A DNA stretch of 50,379 nucleotides. Source: Lachnospiraceae bacterium. GTDB lineage: Bacteria; Bacillota; Clostridia; Lachnospirales; Lachnospiraceae. Location: positions 1 to 50,379 of the forward strand of contig CAAGFP010000089.1 of NCBI GenBank assembly GCA_900769175.1, written 5' to 3'. Positions 8,382-17,602 of this stretch are shown here, one piece after another (position 1 is the first letter of the stretch; each line of letters opens with the position of its first letter). The notes below the pieces were generated by a model, which was given only the letters and a program-made list of their open reading frames with translations, did no database searches and was not told the DNA's origin. The translations under genes and the position numbers were made by a program.

Positions 8382-9246
8382 TCAGTTTCTTCTTTCTTCC
8401 TTTAAACAATTTCATTTTATTATCAGTTACCTGTTTACTTTGTATCATGACCAGTTTTTCACGAAGTCCGGATACATCCAGCGAGCGGTACAGTTCTCCC
8501 GCATAAGCCACACTTACCTTACCGGTTTCTTCCGAAACAATAATGGTAAGCGAATCGGTCACTTCGGAAATTCCGACACCCGCTCTGTGTCTTGTTCCCA
8601 GGTCTTTACTTAAATTTCTTGCATCCGAAAGAGGAAGGTAACAGGTTGCAGCCTGTACACGGTCTCCTCTGATAATTACGGCACCATCATGCAAAGGGGT
8701 GTTGTGTTCGAAAATATTGACCAGTAACTGGCTGGTAACCAAAGCATCGATTTTAATTCCGGTATCTTCATATTCAGCCAGAGGCGAATTCTGCTCGAAT
8801 ACAATTAACGCTCCGGTCCTTGCCCTTGCCATCTCGAAGCTGGCTGTGATGACTTCATTGATTGTATCATCGGAGAACAAACCGTTTTCCGTTCTGGAAT
8901 CAAACGAAATAATTGCAGTAAAAATATTTCTCTGTCCCAGTTCTTCTATCAGTCTTCGGATTTCCGGCTGAAGTGCCACTATGATGGCAACCGCTAAAAG
9001 CGTGACACAGCTTTTGGCAATCCAGATAATGGTTGTCATATTAAACATTACCGCAACCGCAAGGAAAACAAGCACAACGGAAAGCCCTTTTACGACTGCC
9101 CAGGCTCTTGTATTCTTCATCCATTTCATTGCCTGATAAAGTAAAACAGCAAGGATAATAATCTCCACAATATCCGTAATTCCGACTCTTGGAAGCCGAA
9201 ATGCAGATAAATATTCAGTTGTCAGGCTTGCAAGTCGTTCAAACAT
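8353..9246 (-). CDS. cdaA: Diadenylate cyclase CdaA
   Basis: CdaA condenses two ATP to c-di-AMP, the essential messenger for potassium, osmotic and wall homeostasis. The 297-residue product has three N-terminal membrane helices (within residues 20-85), then the DAC domain with the two catalytic motifs: DGAVIIRGD near residue 185 and GTRHRAGVG near residue 220. A lysine-rich C-terminal tail follows. It starts at ATG 9246 after AAAGGACAG and overlaps cdaR. The cdaA-cdaR-glmM order is the classical one. Confidence 0.98.
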   Translation of the reverse strand: MFERLASLTTEYLSAFRLPRVGITDIVEIIILAVLLYQAMKWMKNTRAWAVVKGLSVVLVFLAVAVMFNMTTIIWIAKSCVTLLAVAIIVALQPEIRRLIEELGQRNIFTAIISFDSRTENGLFSDDTINEVITASFEMARARTGALIVFEQNSPLAEYEDTGIKIDALVTSQLLVNIFEHNTPLHDGAVIIRGDRVQAATCYLPLSDARNLSKDLGTRHRAGVGISEVTDSLTIIVSEETGKVSVAYAGELYRSLDVSGLREKLVMIQSKQVTDNKMKLFKGRKKKLNERETDKKS

Positions 9247-9257
9247 GATTCTGTCCT

Positions 9258-10385
9258 TTACTGGGGTCTGTTCGTTCTTTGATTCTCTGTCTTATTCAAT
9301 CGTTCCTGTCTGGCTTTTTCTAGTCTCAGTCTCTCAAGTCTGGCGCGTTCCTGGCGGACTCTTTCCTGCATCTGTCTGGATTCTTCTGCCGAATTGCTTT
9401 TTGACTCCGGGTCACGGTTCTGGGGTTGTGAAGGATGCGCCTGGTGCGTATTCCTTTCCTTCTGAGCCGTTACTTTCTTTACCTTTTTATCAGCAACTGC
9501 CATCATCACCTTCGGAACCGCTTTGACGTAATAATAATATTCGTCATCTTCAAATTGCACCTTCTCTGTTCTTGCATAATCCACATTGAATACAAAGAAC
9601 TGTATCACTTTCACAATTCCAAATCCTATAATAGTACCCACAATCGTCCAGATAATCGGGATATTGGTTGTAAAAATCAAATCCCCGACCAAAAGGATGA
9701 GCACATCTGCAAGACCGCCGACAATCGTTGCAATCGTCCAGGAATAATCAATATTCATTCTTCTGACAAAGTATACAATAATAATCGTTGCCGTAAAGGC
9801 AAACATCATCACATACATGGAGTGATTCCCGACGATTCCGTCTATGATTACCTTAAATTTCGATGCCATTCCGCTCGCATCCACCGAAGACAGGGCAGAA
9901 GAGCAATCCACAATATATTTCATGGAGTAAAATGCAAAAACACCGCAGGATACGGAAACTGCCGATGCCGGTGTACCTACCAGTCCGCAGGAAAGCGGAA
10001 TCACATAAGGCATATTAATCGCACAGCACAACGGAGTCAGCACCACTACAAAGGTGTCTTTCGGTGAAAACCTGAAATACAAAAGGAACATCAAAAGGAA
10101 AAATATTCCCAAAACCAGAGCACACTCCATTGACAATGCATAGGTATGAAGTAGTACCAGCACTGCCGCAAACAATACGATGAAATTAAGCGGCAAAAAG
10201 GAACATAATAAAGCTAAAATAATTGCAATGGGAACTTTATCCAGTTTCTCCATGAATCCCATCTTTCCATTGATTACCAGAAACGTAATCAGGGCTGTGA
10301 GAAACTTTCCAATCGGGAGCAGAAAGCTTTCATATTTCCCGACAAATCTTTTTATCTGTTCCCTGGCTTCAATCAAAAATGTCAT
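9258..10385 (-). CDS. Polytopic membrane protein of unknown function with charged cytoplasmic tail
   Basis: I do not recognise a named family. The 375-residue protein has about eight to nine hydrophobic segments (roughly residues 22-285) with a motif-like stretch INMPYVIPLSCGLVGTP, then a highly charged C-terminal tail (about residues 310-375) rich in Arg, Glu and Gln repeats of the form RQERARLERLRLEKARQ, predicted to be helical or coiled-coil. Its ATG overlaps the stop of the preceding gene (ATGA, 10382-10385) and it ends 11 nt before cdaA. Such tight linkage suggests a job connected with CdaA, for example membrane organisation or regulation of the c-di-AMP complex, but that is inference. 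Confidence 0.85.
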   Translation of the reverse strand: MTFLIEAREQIKRFVGKYESFLLPIGKFLTALITFLVINGKMGFMEKLDKVPIAIILALLCSFLPLNFIVLFAAVLVLLHTYALSMECALVLGIFFLLMFLLYFRFSPKDTFVVVLTPLCCAINMPYVIPLSCGLVGTPASAVSVSCGVFAFYSMKYIVDCSSALSSVDASGMASKFKVIIDGIVGNHSMYVMMFAFTATIIIVYFVRRMNIDYSWTIATIVGGLADVLILLVGDLIFTTNIPIIWTIVGTIIGFGIVKVIQFFVFNVDYARTEKVQFEDDEYYYYVKAVPKVMMAVADKKVKKVTAQKERNTHQAHPSQPQNRDPESKSNSAEESRQMQERVRQERARLERLRLEKARQERLNKTENQRTNRPQ

Positions 10386-10792
10386 GAGCGGGTTTTATCC
10401 TTTCTTTCTCTTTGATAGAGAATCTGAAGTCTTCGAAGATTGTTAAAATACACCTTCAGTCTTTTTTTTGCTTTCCGGTAACGCAAGGCATAAATCGCAT
10501 AGGAAATTAGTGTATACACGCCGGTAAAGCCGATATAATAAAATATAATCTGTTTTACATATGCCAGAATGTCCATTTTATAAATCTCATTTATGAACAT
10601 TTCGGAATCATACAGAAGGACAAGCGCTAATATCAGTCCAAATGATAAGGTTGCATATATAAGCGTCTTTAAAATCTGAAGTGCAATATAATCACTTCTG
10701 AAATAGCTTCCGATTTCGACATTCTTCTTTCCTTCCGTTTCCTCGTAAGCTGCCAGACGCGACATTAATTTCACACGTTGTTCATGAATCAT
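10382..10792 (-). CDS. Small two-span membrane protein of unknown function
   Basis: A 136-residue protein with a polar N-terminus (about 40 residues), two transmembrane segments (about residues 46-66 and 84-104) and a basic C-terminal helix (YRKAKKRLKVYFNNLRR...) expected in the cytoplasm. No family is recognised. It overlaps the following gene by 4 nt and follows yvyF by 12 nt, so the two membrane proteins are probably made together and may form a complex. The start has AGGGGTGAAACGAA in front of it. Confidence 0.82.
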   Translation of the reverse strand: MIHEQRVKLMSRLAAYEETEGKKNVEIGSYFRSDYIALQILKTLIYATLSFGLILALVLLYDSEMFINEIYKMDILAYVKQIIFYYIGFTGVYTLISYAIYALRYRKAKKRLKVYFNNLRRLQILYQRERKDKTRS

Positions 10793-10804
10793 TTCGTTTC
10801 ACCC

Positions 10805-11209
10805 CTATTCAAGGAATCTCATTCTTGCGGAACGGCTTCCCGTCGGCTTCATCACTTCCGACACCTCTTCCTTTGAAAAATTCGCATTTAATCCGCGTGC
10901 AATTTCAGCTTTACAGATTTCGCAAAAACGTCCGGTTTTAATTGTCTTTCCGCAGCTTTCACAATTGATACCGATGACTGAATCATCCGAAAATACAAGA
11001 CGTTCCTGACGAATCCATTGCCGAATCTGGTGTTCTCCCACTTCGCATTCTCTCGCAATCATGGGAATGGTCACCTGCTTATTCTCACGAATATATTCTT
11101 TTACCCTCTGGAATTCCGTTTCCTGGCATTCCCTACAGGCCGGACAGATTACTGCTCCTGCCACATAATTAAATATTTTCCCACATTTTCTGCAATTTCT
11201 CACATCCAT
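10805..11209 (-). CDS. yvyF: YvyF-like flagellar operon protein (TIGR03826 type)
   Basis: A 134-residue cytoplasmic protein. It opens with a zinc-ribbon (NCRKCGK...CPACREC), then a helix-turn-helix-like part (IPMIARECEVGEHQIRQWIRQERL), then a second ribbon (CESCGKTIKTGRFCEIC) and a variable tail. This layout matches the YvyF family found next to comF genes and flgM in Firmicutes. Here it directly follows comFC by 5 nt, the same neighbourhood, but flgM is not next to it. The family is linked with flagellar regulation; the exact role is not established. Confidence 0.85.
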   Translation of the reverse strand: MDVRNCRKCGKIFNYVAGAVICPACRECQETEFQRVKEYIRENKQVTIPMIARECEVGEHQIRQWIRQERLVFSDDSVIGINCESCGKTIKTGRFCEICKAEIARGLNANFSKEEVSEVMKPTGSRSARMRFLE

Positions 11210-11214
11210 GTACT

Positions 11215-11928
11215 TTATATCCTTCTTCCTCTTCCAATGGCGGCAGTAACGAAATATACTTTCTCAATTCCGGTCTCCTTCAAGGCAAGTGCCGCAGCAT
11301 TGATTGTATTCCCGGTTGTATAAATATCATCAACCAATATTATAGACTTTAATTTTACATCATTTTTCACGATATGAAAAGCCTTTTTCATATTATTTTG
11401 TCTTTGTTCGAGGCTCATTTTCTTCTGTGAAGCCATCATTTTATCACGGGATAAAATATCCTTCCGAATCGGGAGGTTAAGAAGTGTGGAAATTTGTTCG
11501 GACAGAATCTCCGACTGATTGTATCCTCTCTTTTTCAATCGTTTTTTATGAAGGGGAATCGGAATGATAGCGTCAGCATGAAAAGAAAGAATTTCCGGCC
11601 CGAGGATACGTGCCATCATAGTACCGTAAAAAATACCGTATTCCGGTCTTCCTCTGTTTTTAAACGTCATCATCGAATCATGAACGGATGCATATTCATA
11701 CAAAGAAATCCCCCGCTCAAAGAAATGCTTCTGTTTTAAGCAGTCATAACAAAACTCCTGTGCATCCTCATTAACATGTTTTCCGCATTTTAAGCAGTAA
11801 GGCGGTTTTATCCGCTTCGGGATTGCCCTGCATTCATTGCAAATCAGTTCATTCTCCGAAAGAACGGCATCACAAAAGGGGCAGTGGGCAGGGAAGACTG
11901 TTTTAATCAGGAATGATCGAATATCCAT
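11215..11928 (-). CDS. comFC: ComFC-family phosphoribosyltransferase-like protein
   Basis: A 237-residue ComFC/GntX-type protein. The N-terminal third carries three CxxC pairs (CPFC, CNEC, CLKC/CYDC) forming a zinc ribbon, and the C-terminal part is a PRTase-fold domain with PIPLHKKRLKKRGYNQ and the PRPP-loop motif ILVDDIYTTGNT near residue 200. ComFC is needed for DNA uptake in naturally competent Firmicutes. The start at 11928 lies 3 nt after the recD2 stop and its ribosome site is inside recD2. No comFA or comFB is adjacent; recD2 takes the upstream position instead. Confidence 0.93.
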   Translation of the reverse strand: MDIRSFLIKTVFPAHCPFCDAVLSENELICNECRAIPKRIKPPYCLKCGKHVNEDAQEFCYDCLKQKHFFERGISLYEYASVHDSMMTFKNRGRPEYGIFYGTMMARILGPEILSFHADAIIPIPLHKKRLKKRGYNQSEILSEQISTLLNLPIRKDILSRDKMMASQKKMSLEQRQNNMKKAFHIVKNDVKLKSIILVDDIYTTGNTINAAALALKETGIEKVYFVTAAIGRGRRI

Positions 11929-11931
11929 ACA

Positions 11932-14238
11932 CTAATCTCCCATACTCTCAAGTAAACGATTCGAGAAATCCGTAAATCGTTTCTGTTCGCCGTTATTTGA
12001 TATCATTTTTTCAACCATTTCTCGACTTCCGAGAATAATCAGACAATGACGTGCTCTTGTAATCGCCGTATATATAAGGTTTCTGTTCATAAGCATTTCC
12101 GGACCGTCCATAATCGGAAGCAGGACAACCGGATACTCACTCCCCTGCGATTTATGAATCGTGATGGCATAGGCCAGTTCCAGTTCCTCAAGCTGGGTAT
12201 AGGCATAATCGACCTCTTTGTTGTCATCAAACATTACAATCATATGCTTTGAGACCGGAAAAATTTCCTTGATAATTCCGGTATCCCCGTTGAAAACTCC
12301 TTTTCCGCGCTCCACTGCAATGCCGTTGATTCCGCGAATCACCCATTCCGTTTCATAATTATTCTTAATCTGCATGACTTTATCGCCCAGACGGAACAGA
12401 CAGTCTCCACGCAGAAGTTCGCCCTTAGTATCGGACGCAGGATTGAGCTGCTCCTGAAAAAGACGGTTAAAGACCATAACCCCGTAATCCCCTTTTTTCC
12501 TCGGTGAAAGCACCTGTATGTCTTTTGATGCAAGATTGAAATTCCGGGGAAGCTGATCCCTGATTAAAACAACGCAGTCGCGGTAAAGCTGCATTTTATC
12601 CGTTCGTTTCAGGAAGAAGAAATCCCTGCTTTTGTTCTCAAACGGGGGAACGGTTCCGTTTTTAATCAGCGCAGCATAATTGGCAATATCACTTCCGTCA
12701 CTTTGGCGGTAAATTCTATCCAATGCAACGCTTTCTATGTACCCGCAGCGCAAAAGGTCTTTTAAAACATTTCCCGGTCCGACACTGGGCAGCTGATAGG
12801 AATCTCCTGATAAAATAAGGCGTGCTCCGTTCGGAATCGCATCCAGAAGCGCATTAAATAAATGAATGTCCACCATCGACATCTCATCTACAATGATCAC
12901 ATCGCTCTCGAGAGGATTCGAAGAATTACGCAAAAAACTGCCAAGTTCCGAGCCTTCCTCCATTGCACCGTTTACTTCCAAAAGACGATGAATGGTTTTG
13001 GCACAATATCCGGTTGCCTCTTCCATTCTCTTTGCAGCCCTGCCGGTCGGCGCTGCCAGGGAAACCTCAAGACCATTTTCGTAAAAATAGGAAATCATGG
13101 CACATATGGTGGTCGTCTTTCCGGTTCCGGGGCCTCCGGTTAAAATAAAGATTCCGTTTTGAATGCTTAATTGAACCGCTTTTCTTTGCATTTCATCCAA
13201 AGTAAATCCATGTTGAGCGGAAATTACGCGAATCTGATTGTCCAGTTCTTCTTTACTGACCGATTTCATTTTACGGAAATCAACCGAATCGTTCAGTTCC
13301 CGCAATCGCTTTGCGGCATTGAATTCCGCAAAGAAATTGTAGGATAAAAATACTTTTCGGAATTCCTCGTTGTTTGAAGGTTCTGCGTCGGTTTTTCCGG
13401 ATTTATCACTGCCTTTTTCATACTCCGCCCTGTCTTTACGGATTATGACTTTTCTTGCAACATGAAGATTATCAAGTGCCACAGGCAGTTCGTCTGTTTT
13501 AATCTGCAGAAGCTCAGCTGTTTTTTCAAATAAAACCGGCTCCGGAAGATAGGTATGACCTTCACTCATCGCAAGCTGCAGACAGTAAATGATTCCGCCC
13601 GCCATTCGTTCTTCACAATTGTGCGCCACACCGTTTTTCAGTGCAATTTCATCCATGGTTTTGAACCCGATCCCACGGATATCGAATGCCACTTTATATG
13701 GATTTTCTTTGATAATACGATACAATTCATCTTTGTAATAATCGTAGATTTTTGCCGCAAGATTGTTCGTAATTCCATACTCCTGAAGAAACATCAATGC
13801 ATTTCTGAAATCACGCTTTTCATATACCTGGACTCCGATTTCACGTGCCATACGCTCGCTGATTCCGCGTACCTGTGCAAGACGTTCGGGTTCCTCTTCC
13901 ATGATGCGAATCGTATCCTCCCCGAATTTCTTCGTAATTCTTAATGCAAGGGCTGCTCCGATTCCTTTGATGGCGCCGGAAGCAAGGTATCGTTCTATTG
14001 CTATCAGCCCGTCAGGCGGAACTACTTTCAGGGTTTTAAACTCAAACTGAGGCCCGTGGACAGGATGTTCCTTGAATGCTCCGCTAAGTTCCAGATATTC
14101 GCCGGCACTGATTCCTCTGGCGGAACCTGCACATTTTATCTCCTCTGCATCCGCATCGGAGGTCGCAAGCGTGAAAACGCCATATCCCGTTTTATCACTA
14201 TAAAATATGATACTTTCAACTACTCCTTTTATTTCCAT
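11932..14238 (-). CDS. recD2: ATP-dependent 5'-3' DNA helicase RecD2
   Basis: RecD2 is the RecBC-independent superfamily 1B helicase involved in DNA repair and replication fork maintenance. The 768-residue product has an N-terminal OB-like region, helix-hairpin-helix repeats (about residues 85-230), a Walker A motif GGPGTGKTTT near residue 367, Walker B DEMSMVD, and the C-terminal motifs YAITIHKSQGSEY and YTAITRAR. I start at ATG 14238 because GGGAAGGA precedes it; a TTG 15 nt upstream is less likely. Its length is normal for RecD2. It is the first gene of the compact group running to HPr. Confidence 0.97.
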   Translation of the reverse strand: MEIKGVVESIIFYSDKTGYGVFTLATSDADAEEIKCAGSARGISAGEYLELSGAFKEHPVHGPQFEFKTLKVVPPDGLIAIERYLASGAIKGIGAALALRITKKFGEDTIRIMEEEPERLAQVRGISERMAREIGVQVYEKRDFRNALMFLQEYGITNNLAAKIYDYYKDELYRIIKENPYKVAFDIRGIGFKTMDEIALKNGVAHNCEERMAGGIIYCLQLAMSEGHTYLPEPVLFEKTAELLQIKTDELPVALDNLHVARKVIIRKDRAEYEKGSDKSGKTDAEPSNNEEFRKVFLSYNFFAEFNAAKRLRELNDSVDFRKMKSVSKEELDNQIRVISAQHGFTLDEMQRKAVQLSIQNGIFILTGGPGTGKTTTICAMISYFYENGLEVSLAAPTGRAAKRMEEATGYCAKTIHRLLEVNGAMEEGSELGSFLRNSSNPLESDVIIVDEMSMVDIHLFNALLDAIPNGARLILSGDSYQLPSVGPGNVLKDLLRCGYIESVALDRIYRQSDGSDIANYAALIKNGTVPPFENKSRDFFFLKRTDKMQLYRDCVVLIRDQLPRNFNLASKDIQVLSPRKKGDYGVMVFNRLFQEQLNPASDTKGELLRGDCLFRLGDKVMQIKNNYETEWVIRGINGIAVERGKGVFNGDTGIIKEIFPVSKHMIVMFDDNKEVDYAYTQLEELELAYAITIHKSQGSEYPVVLLPIMDGPEMLMNRNLIYTAITRARHCLIILGSREMVEKMISNNGEQKRFTDFSNRLLESMGD

Positions 14239-14303
14239 CTGTATCCTTCCCAAAAATATAATCCGTCTTATTGCCCATTCAAGTGAATCTTCGCATTGCT
14301 TCC

Positions 14304-14335
14304 AATATAAGCGGCATTTTGAGGCTCAATGTCAA
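14304..14335 (-). promoter_or_regulatory. Candidate SigA promoter for the recD2-to-HPr operon
   Basis: On the minus strand a perfect TTGACA (14330-14335) is followed by an AT-rich CTTATATT region; CTTATA at 14306-14311 gives an 18-nt spacer and TTATAT gives 19. It lies about 70 nt before the recD2 start in the 174-nt gap behind the flgJ-like gene. The -10 match is imperfect. Confidence 0.5.
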
Positions 14336-14412
14336 ATTTTAGCGGTTCTGATATTCATTGCCGAAAGGCGATATTACAGAAAGATGGCGCGAATGCGCAT
14401 AAAATGAATGAT

Positions 14413-14778
14413 TTATTCCAAAGATTCGTAGTTTCTTTTCATCTGTTCAAAAAGCATCTGGGCAAGACTGTTGGCGCCGCTTCCCTGTTCAACCGTCTGT
14501 GAAGCGACTTCTTTAATAAATTCATCTTTATAATAATCTACCATCGTGGAGGTACTTTTTGAAGAATAATCATCTCCCTGCAGGGTTTCAAACATTTCTT
14601 TATATACCTTTTCCATAAAATATGCTTCGAAATCCTTACAAACCTGCATCAGTTCTTCGTCCGAGGCATTCTCCTTATTTACACCGTTTACACGGTTTTT
14701 CAGTTCATCGGCAGAATTCCCCGATGCAATCGCATTCGTATATTGAGTTAAAGCACCGGAAATACCTGACATATCCAT
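14413..14778 (-). CDS. flgJ: FlgJ-like flagellar rod-binding protein (no muramidase domain)
   Basis: A 121-residue protein equivalent to the N-terminal rod-scaffold domain of FlgJ: CKDFEAYFMEKVYKEMFETL in the middle and a C-terminal part with EQGSGANSLAQMLFEQM. In Firmicutes this single-domain form helps rod assembly, while the muramidase is elsewhere. I start at ATG 14778, which has GGAG seven nt upstream; another ATG at 14790 is poorly placed. It follows flgG by 48 nt as the last gene of the mreB-flgF-flgG group. Confidence 0.88.
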   Translation of the reverse strand: MDMSGISGALTQYTNAIASGNSADELKNRVNGVNKENASDEELMQVCKDFEAYFMEKVYKEMFETLQGDDYSSKSTSTMVDYYKDEFIKEVASQTVEQGSGANSLAQMLFEQMKRNYESLE

Positions 14779-14826
14779 AGTTTTCTCCATTCCGCCGTCA
14801 CATTATGGCATTAAGTAAAATAATCA

Positions 14827-15642
14827 CTATCTTCGCAACTGATTCGCCTGACTCATCATTTCATCCGAAGCCTGAATTGCTTTGGAGTTCAATTCGTATG
14901 CTCTTTGGGCAACAATCATATTCACCATTTCATCTGCAACCTGTACATTCGAGCCTTCCAGATATCCCTGGCGTATTTCGCTTTTTTGCAGATTCGTTGA
15001 AGTTGCTTCATTCATCGCCAATCCCGAAGCATCCGTAACCTTAAAAGAAGTACCTCCTACTTTTTCAAGTCCGGCTGCATTATTAAACTGCCACAATCCA
15101 ATCTGGATTCCGAGCTCCTTGGGATTATTGTTTTCATCCGGATAGCAGAGTTGTCCGTTTCCGTTTATCGAAAGCTTGCTGGATACAATGCTTTCATCAA
15201 AGATAATCGGCTGTCCTTCGGTATCTAAAACAAGTTCCCCGTCTGTATTGGTCAGTGCAAGTCCGTTTCCATATCTGGCAAGGCAGAAATTACCGTTTCT
15301 GGTATAATAGGTATTTCCGTCCTGATTCTTTACTCCGAAAAATCCCTGCCCGTTAATGGCAAATGATAAATCGTTTGAAGACGCCAGAAAACTTCCCTGC
15401 GTAAAGACGGAAGTGATGGAAGAATTACGCACCCCTAGTCCGACCTGGGCAGAAATCGGCTTGCGTTCTCCGTTTGCAGTGGTCGTTTTTGACTGCAAAT
15501 CCTGATATAAAAGAGATTTAAATTCCGCAACTTCTGTCTTATATCCGTATGTATTGACATTTGCAAGGTTATTTGCAATGGTATCTACATTATTCTGCTG
15601 GGCGATCATTCCCGATGCCGCACTCCAAAGTGAACGAACCAT
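14827..15642 (-). CDS. flgG: Flagellar basal-body rod protein FlgG-like
   Basis: A 271-residue axial rod protein. The N-terminus MVRSLWSAASGMIAQQNNVD and the NLANVNTYGYK motif are the classic flagellar rod/hook signature; the C-terminus (VNMIVAQRAYELNSKAIQASDEM) forms the matching helix. In between are beta-rich sequences with NGQGFF and TRNGNF. A strong GGAGGT precedes the start. It corresponds to the FlhP/FlgG position in the mbl-flhO-flhP arrangement of Bacillus. The distal-rod identity is the most likely. Confidence 0.93.
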   Translation of the reverse strand: MVRSLWSAASGMIAQQNNVDTIANNLANVNTYGYKTEVAEFKSLLYQDLQSKTTTANGERKPISAQVGLGVRNSSITSVFTQGSFLASSNDLSFAINGQGFFGVKNQDGNTYYTRNGNFCLARYGNGLALTNTDGELVLDTEGQPIIFDESIVSSKLSINGNGQLCYPDENNNPKELGIQIGLWQFNNAAGLEKVGGTSFKVTDASGLAMNEATSTNLQKSEIRQGYLEGSNVQVADEMVNMIVAQRAYELNSKAIQASDEMMSQANQLRR

Positions 15643-15656
15643 ATTCTACCTCCTGC

Positions 15657-16451
15657 TTATAACTTACCAAGCTGATTTACTGCAATTTCCAAAGACTGGT
15701 CATAGGCCTGAATGATTTTCTGATTGGATTCATATTGTCTGGTAACACTGATTAGGTTCACCATTTCCGTTACGACCGACACATTCGAAGCCTCCAGATA
15801 GCCGGATTGTATGGATGCCTTCCCATCAATTTCTTCGGCGCCCTCAACCGGTGCATACATATTCTCACCAAAATGTTCCAAATAATTATAGTCCGTAAAA
15901 TCGGACACTTTTATCTGTCCTACTACCTGAAAATCCTGAACAATACGTCCCTGGGAATCAATCGAGGTTTCCTTCGCGGGGACGATTTGAATCCGCTCGG
16001 TTCCGCCAAATTGATTCGTGCCGAGCACATAATCGCCGTCCTTTGTAACCAGAAATCCTTCTTTCGTCAGCGTGAAACTGCCATCTCTGGTAAACATGGT
16101 CTTTGTCTCTCCGTCTCTTGACGTATATTCAATGTTGAAAAATCCGGAACCGGATAATGCTAAATCAAACGTATTCCCGGTCGAACGAAATGCACCCTGA
16201 CCGAAATCCGTATAGGTCTCACCAATTTTCACACCGGGTGTTCCGATCCCGATATTGACTCCTCTCCATTGTCCGGTCGCAGTATCCAAATCCTTGATTC
16301 GATAGGTTAGCACCTGACTGAACCCTTCTGAAGTTGCTCCTTCCTTCTTAAATCCGGTCGTCGCAGAATTCGCCAGGTTATTCGTGAGAATATCCATTCT
16401 GTTTTGTTCATTTACCATGCCGGTATAAGCGGTGTAAAGGCCTTTTAACAT
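15657..16451 (-). CDS. flgF: Flagellar basal-body rod protein FlgF/FlgG family
   Basis: A 264-residue rod protein starting MLKGLYTAYTGMVNEQNRMD with NNLANSATTGFKKEG, and ending in a helix with VNLISVTRQYESNQKIIQAYDQSL. These are the conserved ends of flagellar axial proteins. It is paralogous to the next gene and 14 nt upstream of it. By position after mreB/mbl it corresponds to FlhO. Assignment to FlgF rather than a second FlgG is by order and divergence, not a decisive motif. GGAGAAGATGAG precedes the ATG. Confidence 0.9.
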   Translation of the reverse strand: MLKGLYTAYTGMVNEQNRMDILTNNLANSATTGFKKEGATSEGFSQVLTYRIKDLDTATGQWRGVNIGIGTPGVKIGETYTDFGQGAFRSTGNTFDLALSGSGFFNIEYTSRDGETKTMFTRDGSFTLTKEGFLVTKDGDYVLGTNQFGGTERIQIVPAKETSIDSQGRIVQDFQVVGQIKVSDFTDYNYLEHFGENMYAPVEGAEEIDGKASIQSGYLEASNVSVVTEMVNLISVTRQYESNQKIIQAYDQSLEIAVNQLGKL

Positions 16452-16555
16452 CTCATCTTCTCCATTCCGGATTCCTATGCATCAGCCAAAGTCAATTCTT
16501 TTCGCAGTACGGGTTCCCAACCTTTTTCACCCGGAAATCCCATCGTCCGTTTTAC

Positions 16556-17551
16556 CTAAAATTCACTTCTGTTTTCTGCAAGGAACTCAACATATTTACC
16601 GGTTCCGATTGCAACACATGTCATAGGTTCTTCCGCAGTCATGGTATTGATTCCGGTCTTTGATTCAATCAAATCTTCAAGTCCGCGGAGCATACTTCCG
16701 CCGCCGGTTAATACGATTCCCCTGTCCGCAATATCTGCTGCGAGTTCGGGAGGGGTCTGCTCTAACACCTTATGAATTGCATCTACAATCTTTTCCGTAG
16801 GTTCTCTTAATGCTTCTTCCGTTTCTTCAGAAGAAACCCTGACTGTATTCGGAAGACCTGTGACTAAGTCTCTTCCTCGAACATCCATATAATCCACTTC
16901 CGGTCTTTTAAAGGTTGTACCGATTCTGATTTTGATATCCTCCGCAGTACGTTCTCCAATCATGAGATTGTATTTCTTTCTCATGTAGCGAACGATAGCA
17001 TCATCGAAATCATCTCCGGCGATCTTAATCGACTCGGAAATAACGGTTCCACCAAGGGAAATAACAGCAATATCGGAAGTACCGCCACCGATATCAACAA
17101 TCATGTTTCCGCAGGGCTTTCCGATATCAATTCCTGCTCCGATTGCTGCTGCAATCGGTTCTTCAATGATAGAAACCTCTCTTGCACCCGCCTGATAAGT
17201 AGCATCTTCTACTGCTTTACGTTCAACTTCGGTAACACCGCTCGGAACACATACCGCAATGTGCGGCTTTCTGAATGTTCTCTTTCCGAGCGCCTTCTGT
17301 ATAAAATATTTCATCATCTTCTCTGTTACGGTATAATCCGAAATTACGCCCTGTCTTAACGGACGGACCGCAATGATGTTCCCCGGCGTCCTTCCTAACA
17401 TCAATCTGGCATCCTCGCCAATTGCTCTGATTTTATTCGTGTCATTATCAAATGCAACGACTGAGGGCTCTTTCAAAACAACGCCCTTCCCTCTGATATA
17501 TACAAGGATACTCGCCGTACCCAGATCAATTCCGATATCGGTATATTGCAT
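16556..17551 (-). CDS. mreB: Rod shape-determining protein MreB/Mbl
   Basis: A 331-residue actin-like cytoskeletal ATPase that forms membrane filaments guiding cell-wall elongation. Actin-fold motifs are all present: phosphate-1 IGIDLGTASI, connect-1/phosphate-2 MIVDIGGGTSDIAV, adenosine motif ILTGGGSMLRGL, and the IEEPIAAAIG segment. A strong AAGGAG precedes ATG 17551. It is followed by flgF-flgG-flgJ, the same linkage as mbl-flhO-flhP in Bacillus, so it may be the Mbl-type paralogue. Confidence 0.96.
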   Translation of the reverse strand: MQYTDIGIDLGTASILVYIRGKGVVLKEPSVVAFDNDTNKIRAIGEDARLMLGRTPGNIIAVRPLRQGVISDYTVTEKMMKYFIQKALGKRTFRKPHIAVCVPSGVTEVERKAVEDATYQAGAREVSIIEEPIAAAIGAGIDIGKPCGNMIVDIGGGTSDIAVISLGGTVISESIKIAGDDFDDAIVRYMRKKYNLMIGERTAEDIKIRIGTTFKRPEVDYMDVRGRDLVTGLPNTVRVSSEETEEALREPTEKIVDAIHKVLEQTPPELAADIADRGIVLTGGGSMLRGLEDLIESKTGINTMTAEEPMTCVAIGTGKYVEFLAENRSEF

Positions 17552-17602
17552 GATGATTCTCCTTCCATCTTAATTCGACTATTTTAATCACATGATGTTG
17601 GG

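Noticed and set aside
9435..10067. 210-codon plus-strand frame opposite the unknown membrane protein
   Set aside because: Composition is rich in His/Asn/Arg as expected from antisense of a hydrophobic gene; no ribosome site and no recognisable motif.
13555..13944. 129-codon plus-strand frame within recD2
   Set aside because: Antisense to a well conserved helicase region and without any ribosome site; a shadow frame.
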